Shown: positions 25,083-34,024 of the stretch, piece after piece | How positions within the stretch are numbered: the stretch's first letter is position 1 | Layout of the letters: every line of letters begins with the position of its first letter | Source: Phytophthora sp. 'mugwort' | Lineage: Eukaryota > Oomycota > Peronosporomycetes > Peronosporales > Peronosporaceae | DNA: 64,000 nt | Reading direction: 5' to 3' | NCBI GenBank assembly: GCA_033558025.1 | Contig: JAUCEF010000006.1 | Span: forward strand, 2,356,001-2,420,000 | The notes under the pieces: generated by a model | Seen by the model: the letters and a program-made list of their open reading frames with translations, nothing else | What the model was told of the DNA's origin: nothing | Databases searched by the model: none | Program-made: the position numbers and the translations under genes

Positions 25083-27122
25083 CTATTTCTCATCTTCATC
25101 ACTATCCTCGCTGTTTTCAGCTTGCTCTTCTTCCTCCTCTTCTTTTTCTTCCTCCTCCTTATCTTCCTTGAACTCCTCTTCATCATCGGCCTGCTTCTCC
25201 TCAGCCTTGGCCTTCTTTGAGGACTTCTTCGACTTCTTGGCCGGAGCTTTTTCTTCCTCCTCCTCTTCTTCTTCATCTGCATCCGACTCTTCCTCAGTCT
25301 CTTCGGACTTTGATTTCTTCGAAGACTTCGAAGCCTTCTTGGGTGCCTTGCTCGGAGTTTCGTCTTCCTGCTCTTCATCGTCCTGCTCCGACTCCTCTGT
25401 CGTCTTGACAGGCTTGGACTTCGTTGACGACTTCGATGGCTTCTTCGGCTTCTTGGCCGGGGTGTCGTCCTCTTCTTCTTCCTCCTCCTCGCCATCTTCA
25501 GCATCACCCAGACTCTTCACTTCATCCTCTAGCTCCGCTTCTTCCAGCTCCTCGTCCATTTCCACCTCTTTTTTGGCCTTCTCTTCCTCCTTCTCAGCAG
25601 CAGCCTTAGCTGCCATTGCGTCGTCGACCTCTTCGTCGTTACCAGACTCCAGTCCATCTACAATATCTTCCTGAGCTTCATCCGCTTTCTTCTTTGCCAC
25701 CTTCTCGGCCTTTTCAGCATCCTCCATGTCCTCTTCAATCAATTCTTCATCAATCGTTGACAAGCGTCGACGGTGGCGACGACGGACCTTACAGCCAGAC
25801 GTAGAAGGAGTCAGCTGAGGCGATGAACCCGCCGTCGAATCCACATCAGCGCTCGTAGTGGCAGCAGGTGGCACCGCAGGAGTGTCCACAGATGTGTCGC
25901 TCGAACTCTCCGTAGTGTACGAGCCAGCGCTAGTGGTTGGCGATCCAGAGTTCGAACTAGAAGAAAACAACATGTCATCGTCAGTCGAGGAACTTTCAGT
26001 GGAGGCACCGACGTCAGAATCAGTGGGGGTCTCTGCAGGGGCGTCAGTCGTCGCGGACTGGGTCACGGACGAGTCACTAGAGATCTCCTTTGGAGACGAG
26101 TCCGAGCTAGAAGCAAGCGATGAACCAGTTGCTGATGTTCCCGTTGCGGTGGACGATTGAGTAGCAGACGAACCGACAGAGGACGATTGAGTAGGTAATG
26201 ACTTTGAGCTGGAGCTGGCCACACGAGGCGTATCTATTGATCCTGCAGCCGAATCGACGTGCGCAGTCGAACCAGACGATGCCGTGCTGTCCGTAAAATT
26301 GCTGCCAGTACCGCCGTTCAGAACGTCATTAATGTAGTCCATGACAAACGGCAGACGAGTGTACACACCAGCGTTGACGCCGCACTTGCCACCCCAGCTC
26401 ACGAAACCAATCAGCGTGTCGTCACTCGTAACCAACGGACCACCCGAATCTCCGTTGCACGAGTCCTTGCCGCCGCCATTCCCAGCGCACATCATCCCTT
26501 CTGTGATGCGGTTGTCGTATTGTTTGTTGCATTCCGCATTGGAAATAACAGCCACATTCACTTCTTGAAGCAGGTGACTCTCCGAACCATTCTCGGTCAA
26601 TCCCCATCCCAGCACAGTAGCCTTCGTGCCGACCGCATTGTCCGAACCGTCCGCGGCACACAACGTTGCCGTCTTCTGCGTAGACGCCTTCTCGAGCTTG
26701 AGCAGGCCGACGTCGTACAGGTGCTCCTTCTGGTTGTACATGGGGTGCTGGTACCCTTCAATAACCTTAATCACCTCGCCCGTACCAGAGCCTGAGCCAA
26801 ACTCGGTACCAAGATGGGCGATGATAGTGCTCTCGTCTGTCTTGATGCAGTGACCAGCCGTCAGGATGTACTGCGGAGCAATGAGCGTGCCACCGCAGAA
26901 CGTCTCATCCAGCAGTTCGAAGCGGAGATTTGCGATGTACGGGTAGTCGTCAATGTTGGCCTCGGAGCCGCCATAGATGCGGTTCTCCTCGTTGGTCGAG
27001 AGCCCCGTATTGTCAACCGAGTCGGACACGGGAGCCTTTGCGGGCTGAGACTCGGAAAAAGTGTAACCATGTGCCACGGTTGAGACCGTCGACACGAACG
27101 CGAGAATTTGTGCAATTTTCAT
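25083..27122 (-). CDS. Secreted S1 protease with Ser/Thr-rich linker and long Lys/Glu tail
   Basis: Fourth array member. ATG at 27122 (MKIAQILAFVSTVS...) gives 679 residues; an in-frame ATG nine bases upstream (27131) is possible. Order: signal peptide, propeptide, activation site RIYGG, catalytic domain with TAGHC, LYDVGLLKL and KDSCNGDSGGPL (trypsin-type Asp present), then about 150 residues of Ser/Thr-rich sequence, then a basic cluster RRRHRRR. The last 230 or so residues are almost entirely Glu, Lys, Asp, Ala and Ser (EEEEEEE runs, repeated PSKSSKKSKS-type units). The tail would form charged helix or disordered sequence and is unusual for a secreted enzyme. The basic cluster could be a kexin/furin-like cleavage point releasing the tail (inference). 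Codon usage in the tail is simple and repetitive, consistent with slippage growth. Confidence 0.85.
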   Translation of the reverse strand: MKIAQILAFVSTVSTVAHGYTFSESQPAKAPVSDSVDNTGLSTNEENRIYGGSEANIDDYPYIANLRFELLDETFCGGTLIAPQYILTAGHCIKTDESTIIAHLGTEFGSGSGTGEVIKVIEGYQHPMYNQKEHLYDVGLLKLEKASTQKTATLCAADGSDNAVGTKATVLGWGLTENGSESHLLQEVNVAVISNAECNKQYDNRITEGMMCAGNGGGKDSCNGDSGGPLVTSDDTLIGFVSWGGKCGVNAGVYTRLPFVMDYINDVLNGGTGSNFTDSTASSGSTAHVDSAAGSIDTPRVASSSSKSLPTQSSSVGSSATQSSTATGTSATGSSLASSSDSSPKEISSDSSVTQSATTDAPAETPTDSDVGASTESSSTDDDMLFSSSSNSGSPTTSAGSYTTESSSDTSVDTPAVPPAATTSADVDSTAGSSPQLTPSTSGCKVRRRHRRRLSTIDEELIEEDMEDAEKAEKVAKKKADEAQEDIVDGLESGNDEEVDDAMAAKAAAEKEEEKAKKEVEMDEELEEAELEDEVKSLGDAEDGEEEEEEEDDTPAKKPKKPSKSSTKSKPVKTTEESEQDDEEQEDETPSKAPKKASKSSKKSKSEETEEESDADEEEEEEEEKAPAKKSKKSSKKAKAEEKQADDEEEFKEDKEEEEKEEEEEEQAENSEDSDEDEK

Positions 27123-27640
27123 CCTTGTCATAGTGGTAATTCGACGGTAATGTCGGATTGCCTTAAACGGAGTTGGAGAAAGCTAAAGTGACAGCCTTGC
27201 AGAGGCGCGACCAGGTTTGTAGAAATGACCATGGTTTTGCTGGTAGTCAGCTTGAATGGTACTCGAGCGGCACAGACAGATTGTGGCGTTAGCTATTTGT
27301 CAGCATTATACTCCTGGAAAAATACAGACGGTGACAACATGTGGACTCAAGTTTAGGAGCAGCAGCATATTCTGCCACCATCTGCCCCCCTCCCCCCTCA
27401 GCCTTAAACTAGGAAAACAGCGGTTGCTTGCGACCTGTACCGGTGAAAGACGAGCCCATGATGTTCGAACGGGATGTGTAAATCGATCATTTCGCGGCAT
27501 GCCCAGCAAAGGGCAGTCTCGTCACCACATCTATTATATTAACCCACAAACAGACTCAATCAAGCTTACGATACGACCGCAGAAATCAACGCACACAAAT
27601 CCCCTTCCTCATCTTCTGCACTGGATGGACTTCACTTCAA
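27123..27640. other. Intergenic spacer within the protease array
   Basis: About 520 bp. Apart from the Inr-like element near its left end and a pyrimidine-rich run at 27388-27402, nothing recognisable. Confidence 0.4.
27178..27192 (-). promoter_or_regulatory. Putative Inr-like core promoter element of the fourth protease
   Basis: The minus strand reads GTCACTTTAGCTTTC about 55-70 bp upstream of the start. It matches the element at 20923-20938 at 13 of 15 positions although the surrounding sequence has diverged. Confidence 0.4.
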
Positions 27641-28918
27641 TCACAACAGCGAGGCACAGTCCTTCTTGCCGCTTTGGGTCTTCGTGCCTGAGACGGGCGT
27701 CGGCGCTTCGGTCGCGCTCTGCTGAGCTGTGTTGGGCCTTGGTTTGGGTTGCTCCGTCGAGTCAGTCAAAGGTGCGTTTTGGCCCGACGAAGCTGTCGTC
27801 GACTCGGACTGATCCGCGCTCGGGCTCTCAGTTTCTGGGGCCTCAGTCTTAGGAGCCTCCGTGACAGGCGGCGTCATTGTTGGAGTCGGAGCTTCCGTGG
27901 TAGGAGCGACGGTCGGCGGTGCAGTCGTTAGGGTGGCAGTAGGGGCTTCCGTCGTAAGAACTGAAGTCGGTGCCTCCGTGGTTGGCGACTTGGTCGCGGA
28001 CAGCTTAGTCAGATCTGTCGTATCTATTGAAGTAGATCCGGATGATTTGCTCTCGCTGGTCGATCCTGCAGCGCTCTCTGTGAAGCTACTGCCCGTGCCA
28101 CCGCTCACAATGTCGTTAATGTAGTCGAGCACGTACGAGACGCGTGTGTACACACCTGAGTTCACTCCGCACTTGCCACCCCAGCTCACGATTCCGACGA
28201 GCACGTCGTTCTCAATCAGTGGGCCTCCAGAGTCTCCGTTGCAAGTGTCCTTGCCGTCTCCTTCCCCTGCGCACAGCATACCTTGCGTGATACGATCGCT
28301 GTACTCCTTGTTGCACTCGGCGTTCGAGACGATTTTCACGTTCACTTCCTCCAGCACGAGACTTTGCGAACCATTGTCGGTGAGTCCCCACCCTCGGACA
28401 GTGGCGACAGTGCCGACCTCATTATCGGATCCGTCGCTAGCACACAGATCGAGTGTGTCCGTGGCCACCTCCTTCTCAAGTTTCAGTACACCGACATCGT
28501 ACAGGTGCTCAGACTTGTTGTACATGGGGTGGCGGTATCCCTCGATCACCTGGATCTGCTGTCCGTCGCTTGATTCCGAGCCAAAGGCCGAGCCAATCGA
28601 AGCGTAGATCGTGGCCTCATCCGTCTTCACACAGTGAGCAGCCGTCACCACATACTGTGAAGCAATGAGAGTGCCGCCGCAGTACGTGCTGCCGTCGGCG
28701 TCACCCTTGCGCAGGCTCACAATGTACGGGTTTTTGGACGCATCGGCCTCGGATCCGCCATAGATGCGGTCTTCCTCGTTGGCCGTCAGTCCGGTGCTTT
28801 CCTCAGCTGCCGAGTCCGTCGACAAATCGCTGGTCTCGGAGAATGTGTACCCTTGTGTTAGGGTGGTCGCTAACATGGAGGCAAACACGCCTACACGGAT
28901 GATCATAGCGAACTTCAT
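27641..28918 (-). CDS. Secreted trypsin-like protease with mucin-like TEAPT tail
   Basis: Fifth array member, 425 residues, intronless, ATG at 28918. Signal peptide at about residues 1-23 (MKFAMIIRVGVFASMLATTL), activation site RIYGG, triad TAAHC, LYDVGVLKL and KDTCNGDSGGPL, with the trypsin-type Asp. From about residue 290 the tail is a Thr/Pro/Ala/Glu-rich mucin-like region with repeated TEAPT units, expected to be heavily O-glycosylated and rod-like. It ends KKDCASLL with a free Cys near the C-terminus. TEAPT-type tails are common on oomycete wall-associated secreted proteins, so cell-wall tethering is a plausible inference. Most similar in its catalytic domain to the 25083-27122 copy. Confidence 0.87.
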   Translation of the reverse strand: MKFAMIIRVGVFASMLATTLTQGYTFSETSDLSTDSAAEESTGLTANEEDRIYGGSEADASKNPYIVSLRKGDADGSTYCGGTLIASQYVVTAAHCVKTDEATIYASIGSAFGSESSDGQQIQVIEGYRHPMYNKSEHLYDVGVLKLEKEVATDTLDLCASDGSDNEVGTVATVRGWGLTDNGSQSLVLEEVNVKIVSNAECNKEYSDRITQGMLCAGEGDGKDTCNGDSGGPLIENDVLVGIVSWGGKCGVNSGVYTRVSYVLDYINDIVSGGTGSSFTESAAGSTSESKSSGSTSIDTTDLTKLSATKSPTTEAPTSVLTTEAPTATLTTAPPTVAPTTEAPTPTMTPPVTEAPKTEAPETESPSADQSESTTASSGQNAPLTDSTEQPKPRPNTAQQSATEAPTPVSGTKTQSGKKDCASLL

Positions 28919-30031
28919 TTTCGACTGTAGTGAAATGTTCGTCAGTCTCTGCCAGCGAAAATCCGCTCTCTTCTGGAAAATAGGAAGTGAGCGCGGTCAG
29001 AGGTGATACTACAAACGAGGTTTTTACGATGAAAGCCGCTGAATCGAGGTAGAGAAGGATACAGTGCCGGATGATCGCACCAAGTATTCATCAGCCCATT
29101 ATTTGCGAGGGAAACGGCGCCCATACGTGTGGCTCCGACCCGTTACTCTCCGCCGCCTGTGCGCGCGAAGGATGCGTGAACATGTTTCAGTATGGACTTA
29201 CGGCACGACCACACGACAAACTGGGTCCTGAAAGTCGCCAGTCGCAGGTGGCAGACAGCACCGCATGCAAACGAAAAGGCCTTGCGTAAGATCATGTATG
29301 ACTCGCACCAACTACATACTCTTTTCTCGGGTCTGGAGGGTAGCCCAACACAGCTGTCGGGTTCCGTAGTAGCAGGCGGTCAATGAAGAATTTTTATCGG
29401 GTGAAGACGTCGCACAGCAGCAAGTTGCAGCGCCAAGTAGGCCCTCATTACAGCTCGCAAATTGGGCACCCTAATTTGGGTACCCTACCTACCCACCCGT
29501 ACCATGTGTCTCATGGGTGGGTATGGGTACCCTAATTGCTTTCCGATGCGGCGGGTGAGTGAGGGCAACCGGATTAAGCCTGTATAATACAGGCTGTATT
29601 CATAGAGCGATAAAATTAACTGCAGTTAAGCTTCGAGTCCCACCATAACAGACATACAAGAGATTTGGTGCTTTTTAGCCTAGCGTGGATGGGTGGGTAC
29701 GAGTACCCGAACTGTCAGTGCGTAGACGGGCGGGTGGGGCGATTGGAGCTCAACAACGAGGTGGGTAGTCAGTCAGTCCATGAAGGTGCGTTTGCAATCT
29801 GAGACCGGTAGAATCGCACAGCAAACCGAGAGAACAGCACAGATGAATTGAGAATGGCACAAATAAACGAGGCATACGGTGTGAATTCACAGAAGCTTAT
29901 GAGAAAGGCACAGAACCTCAACTGGCGTGGTACACATGAAACGCCTGGGTTGGCCTCCACAACCATACGTTTAAATCACGCCACGTGTGAAAAGCCCACA
30001 ATCCCGCGGCGGATACTACAGACCACAGGAC
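28919..30031. other. Gene-poor region with GGGTACCC palindromes
   Basis: About 1.1 kb left of the transposase remnant. It holds palindromic GGGTACCC motifs (listed separately) but no coding signature; open stretches have no recognisable domain. Confidence 0.4.
29470..29536. repeat. Imperfect inverted repeat built on GGGTACCC/ACCCACCC
   Basis: Left arm TTTGGGTACCCTACCTACCC and right arm GGGTGGGTATGGGTACCCTA are imperfect reverse complements around a short centre. Related GGGTGGGTACGAGTACCC sequence recurs at about 29692-29709. It may be a terminal piece of an old transposon. Confidence 0.5.
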
Positions 30032-30167
30032 GTGACAGCGTGGAGTGCAGTGGCAGCGTGGAGTGCAGTGACAGCGTGGAGTGAGGTGGCAGCGTGGAGT
30101 GAGGTGGCAGCGTGGAGTGAGGTGACCAGCGTGGAGTGAGGTGACAGCGTGGAGTGAAGTGACAGCA
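30032..30167. repeat. 18-bp minisatellite, about seven units
   Basis: Tandem units of GTGACAGCGTGGAGTGAG with A/G and CA/AG variants; one unit is 19 bp. There are seven full units and a partial one. No spacers, so it is not a CRISPR array. Confidence 0.9.
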
Positions 30168-30179
30168 AGTGGGAGGCAT

Positions 30180-32160
30180 TGGCTTACACGAAAAATGCTG
30201 CGCACCCTTTACAGTTGGGATCTTATTCAGACGGTGGATTCGGAGCAAGAACTTGAGGAGATTCTGGAGATAAAATTCTGCTGTAACCGAGTGGCGCATA
30301 CAGCACCAGCGCGACGATGCAAGATTTGCGAATGGAGTGAACATCAAATGGTCGAACGACGGCTCAAGTGTACAAGCAAAACCTGTAAGATCTATGGATC
30401 ATGCATGTACGTTTCAAGCTGTGGGGTGTGAAGCCGCACAACAGTGGCAAATTTTCCACAATCGCCTGGATCACCTACGCGACCCTGAGGCTGACTGCGA
30501 AGAGCCACATAAAGCGGTGATTACGACTAAGATGAAGAAGCGCATCCTGCAGCAGGATGAATGCGCGATCCCTCATCAACTTATCCTTAGCCACCTTCGT
30601 CGATCCTCGGACATTGTCGAGCCTAGGAGAGGTTATCCAACCCTGCAACAAGTGAGCAATTGTGCCAAGTATCTACGACGGTTACAGGGAACCAAAACCT
30701 CGGTCCGGCGGCTTGGGCAGCAGCATTTCTACAACCTGGCAGGCGACTTGAATGAAGCAATTCATTTTTGGGGACCGTGACGATGGCGACGGATATCCTT
30801 ACGTTGGGAAAGGGACAGACGTCGATGCGTACTGTATTGGAATTACAAGCAGAGCACTTGTCGATACTTGCATTGAGTTTTGTTCCGACAGTCGCTTCGC
30901 CCTGTTTCACGCGAATGCCACGTTTAAGTTGAGCGATCTCGGATATCCGATCACCACGTGCGGGTTTTCTGACGCAGCAAGAACTTACCAAGTAGTAGCC
31001 ATATTTGTTGTGAGTCGAAGAACAGCTGCCGAGTATGCGATGTGCATGAGCGCATTTGTACGTGTCATGAAACGCGTACGTCCGACGGCAACTATATCTA
31101 TTGACGCAGTGATGGGAGACGCAGGGGACGCACAAGTGAATGGATTTCAGCAAGTATCAGAATTCGCATCTGCCACCTACTTGATGCGTTTTTTTTCACG
31201 TCCTTTAAAACGTTCGGAAGCGGACTCGACAACTATTACCTCAGCATCGGAAGGCCTTCATGGATGCAATAATCCGCCTGCACTACTCGGAGAACATGAG
31301 CGCCTTCTACACACTCAAGGATTCGGTGCTGACAGAATGGCGAGCTATCCCTCAACCGGAAGCATTTGTCTCTTACTTCTTGAAGGAGTGGTTAGAAAGT
31401 CGATTCTGGCGCTGGCAAATATTTCAGACGCCGACAGGTTACGCTGTAACGAACAACCCGTGTGAAACTTTCAACGCGGTTCTGAAGAAGTACACAGGTC
31501 GCCGACGGTACCATATGCAGCGGCACATTTCGGTGACACATGTCATTCACGATGCGACATTATAAAAACCCACCTCCGACAGCCAAGTCATGGTTCCGAG
31601 TCGTGTCACTTCAAGGGTAGCATCCGCGTTGATTTTTACGGGCAGTGTAGAAGGTTTTCAACTGACAACTAATCTCCGTGTCGGGTAAGGCAACACACGA
31701 CGTCGACGATCCCGTTTGCTCAAGAATTGGAGGAGATGCGTGAAGCGGTTGATAGTCCTTTCAGAGCTCTTCAAAGTGATGAAAACGAGCCCGAGAACAG
31801 TGAAATTTTAGGGCCAGCTCTGGTCGTCCGAGAACAACGTGCACGAGCTGCTCAACTCTATGAAAATGTTGTGTCTTGGTCGCTACGGTACGCGCATTTG
31901 GACGGTATGCCTGAAAATGGATGGATCGTTGAACTTGAAGTTCAAAATGTGCAGCCATATCCTTGTCGCAAGAAAAGCAAAACGATTGAGCCAACCTGGT
32001 GCCGAGCACAACGCCGAGAAGCTGTTCAATCGCAAGGTATGCAGAGCAAAGATTGCGCCAACGAACAAGAAGAAGCCGAGGAACACCACTCAAAGTACTG
32101 CAACTGCATCGTTGCCCCCGACGGAGTCGCTCGAAGGACGGCCACCACTAGCCTCTAGAG
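30180..32160 (+). pseudogene. Decayed MULE-type transposase
   Basis: Remnant of a Mutator-like (MULE) DNA transposase broken by several frameshifts. The 5' part has a FLYWCH/WRKY-like zinc-binding pattern (RCKICEWSEHQMVERRLKC). The frame shifts near 30395 and again near 30775. The catalytic core then reads in one frame from about 30785 to 31200, with DAYCIGITS, a SDLGYPITTCGFSDAARTYQ-type stretch and TISIDAVMGDAGDAQ, then shifts near 31250 to a frame carrying FLKEWLESRFWRWQIF and NNPCETFN. The 3' part (about 31740-32160) keeps a cysteine/histidine stretch reminiscent of the SWIM-finger end, again split over frames. No full-length frame survives, so it cannot be active. Flanking inverted repeats were not identified with confidence. 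Confidence 0.7.
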
Positions 32161-32259
32161 CACTAGACGTGCAGTTCATCCTTTGCCCGGATACATAACA
32201 TGTCACTTTATAAGCAAGCGTTTAGTTCTCTTTGTGGAATCGAATATGTGCACCTACGT

Positions 32260-32328
32260 TTTGCTATGTCATGTACAAAATATTTGTCATGTCATATACA
32301 AAACATTTGTCATGTCATGTTCAAATAA
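32260..32328. repeat. 23-bp tandem repeat, three units
   Basis: Three adjacent copies of a TTTGTCATGTCATATACAAA-type unit with two to four differences each, just downstream of the MULE remnant. Confidence 0.8.
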
Positions 32329-32429
32329 TTGTCACAATATGTAGAAAGTTGTTGTCTCGCTAGCCGACGCCAGTTCACACCTTGAAAGGCTCGTAACAGA
32401 ATGTGTCTATTCCCTTACATCTACGAATG

Positions 32430-33447
32430 ATTCGCTCATATACTCCTCAGAACTGTAGACTTCGTCGCTAGCCTCTTGACTCTCCTCACCTGTCTCCATT
32501 TCCTCACGACCTACCTCTTCTCCAATGCTCCCGTCGCTGCTATCTTCATCACTGCTCTCATCGATGCTCTCTTCGCTGCTCTCCTCGCTACTTTCAATGT
32601 TTGCCCCGTCTAACCTGGTTACTTGGCCCTCGCCTTCTCCTGTCCCCTCTCACCGTTGAGTGCGCGTTTCGTGCAATGCTTCAGGTTCTGCAGGATGGCA
32701 GCGTCTAACGTGGTTGGTGTAGTGAATTCGCGATCTTGTAGGGCCTAGGACACAGTGGGCACCGGAAGGGCGAGTTTGCTGCGCATCTGCGTCGGTGCTC
32801 TGCTAGATCGCGGCGAGCGTACTGCAGATCGTTGCACTTGTTGCCCATACGTGTTATACACCACCGCCTCGGCTGAGTTTGCCTTCTGATGAATGCCCTG
32901 CACTTGGACGTAGCAATGCAACCTGATGTTTGTGGCACTGTGCTTGGCCCCAGCGTGCACCAGGTCTCCAGGAAAATAACGACCTCGCCGTGGTTGAGTT
33001 TCAGTGTTCTCCGTTTCGAGAGCTCAAGTAGACCCAAAACAGCCAGACTAGACGTGGAGCGATGTGTCGTCCATGAGCGCTACAATCACCGATGAGTCTC
33101 GAACGTAGGAAAGTCTTTGTGGATGGCTTGGTCGTGACCACCAGCAGTCGATTTTAGAGCGTGCCATAGCCTTCAGCTATTCTCCATTGTCGAACAGCTG
33201 AAAATATCAACTTGTCAAGTTGTGTATTGATCTTCCCCACTGCTTTTTCCAAGTGTTCTGATATCAGCTTGCCACCGATGATCGTCCAACGTTTTGAGTA
33301 CACCGAACCAAATATAGGATAGAACGTTAGCGCCCCGACCTCGTCTAGCGCGTCGTTGCAGAGCTGCTCGTCGATGCCAATATCCCCCACTAAGTAGCCG
33401 CCGTTCCAAAAGCGTGAGAGCTCATGCTTGCCAAACATTGCAGCCAA
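32430..33447 (-). pseudogene. Decayed 2OG-Fe(II)-oxygenase-like gene with zinc finger and acidic tail
   Basis: Reading the minus strand, one frame from about 33447 (MAAMFGKHELSRFWNGGYLV) runs to 33154. Farther on, LNHGEVVIF and, in the next frame, DLVHAGAKHSATNIRLHCYV appear; the HAG...R-x-H pattern is that of the C-terminal half of a double-stranded beta-helix (2OG-Fe(II)/phytanoyl-type) fold. A third stretch has C-x2-C and HRRRC elements (FRCPLCPRPYK) of a C2H2-like finger whose histidine part again lies in another frame. A Glu/Ser-rich acidic tail (SSEESSEES pattern) follows at about 32440-32600. At least three shifts separate the pieces. The fold assignment is by pattern only, and the gene may be part of a mobile element. 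Confidence 0.4.
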
Positions 33448-33490
33448 TGTACTTCGAGTATTTCGATGTAGTTCCTTGCTTTGTGAAGCT

Positions 33491-33688
33491 ATGCCGCGGG
33501 TGCTGCCTCTGCTGTTGTTCGTCGGCGCTTATAACGTCGTTTGCTTATCAACGAGTGTCTCAGCTCAGCGGCGCGGGCATCAGCAGGTCTCGGCGCGGCA
33601 GGAGGTCCTTGCAGCAATCGAGCGAGCGCAGCGAGACGCAGGCGGGAAGCTGTGCCCGCAGTCACGCGAGTTGTTTGTCGAGTTCTAG
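33491..33688 (+). CDS. Small secreted peptide candidate (65 residues)
   Basis: ATG at 33491 opens 65 codons ending TAG. Residues 1-26 form a textbook signal peptide: MPR, a Leu/Val-rich core (VLPLLLFVGAY), and a cleavage site after STSVSA, before QRR. The predicted mature peptide is about 39 residues, rich in Arg/Gln/Glu with a single Cys (GGKLCPQS), with an amphipathic helix in the middle. Codon use is GC-rich like the neighbouring real genes and unlike the decayed repeats to the left. No RXLR motif is present. It could be a small secreted effector, an apoplastic peptide, or the first exon of a longer gene. A hairpin follows 40 bp downstream. The family is not recognised. Confidence 0.45.
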   Translation: MPRVLPLLLFVGAYNVVCLSTSVSAQRRGHQQVSARQEVLAAIERAQRDAGGKLCPQSRELFVEF

Positions 33689-33729
33689 CCGTGGTTAACG
33701 AATGAATGAGATGCGCTGAGTATCTGCTG

Positions 33730-33774
33730 GCAGCGATGACATCACCCAGAATAGTAGTGTGATGTCATAGCTGC
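33730..33774. repeat. 16-bp inverted repeat downstream of the small secreted ORF
   Basis: GCAGCGATGACATCAC and GTGATGTCATAGCTGC pair over 16 bp with one mismatch around a 13-base loop. It could be a 3'-end structure or remnant terminal repeats of a small element. Confidence 0.7.
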
Positions 33775-34024
33775 CGTCACGTTGTTTTGTGCAATTTTAC
33801 CATTCTTTGTCTGGGCAGTTAACTAATTTGTTTGTGCGCTTCACCTTTTCTCTTGCGATCTCTGCTCATTACAGCAGCAGGCAGCGATGTGCCTGGCTTT
33901 TGTCTACCCAAAGTTGAAGTTGGTACCATTTACCCGGTACACCTAAACAGCGTTTAGGGTACCGGTATGTAGTCATCCCAGTCATTGAGAGGCTATCATT
34001 GAATCCGCAGTGTATCCGTTGACC

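Noticed and set aside
24868..25674. Long Ser-rich + strand open frame opposite the protease tail
   Set aside because: It is the antisense of the Lys/Glu-rich tail codons; serine runs arise automatically from GAA/GAG on the other strand.
19467..28918. Naming the array as glucanase-inhibitor proteins (GIPs)
   Set aside because: Described GIPs lack one or more catalytic residues; the intact copies here keep His, Asp and Ser, so an inhibitor role is not supported by sequence.
30032..30167. CRISPR-like direct repeats
   Set aside because: Units are adjacent with no spacers and the organism is a eukaryote; it is a minisatellite.
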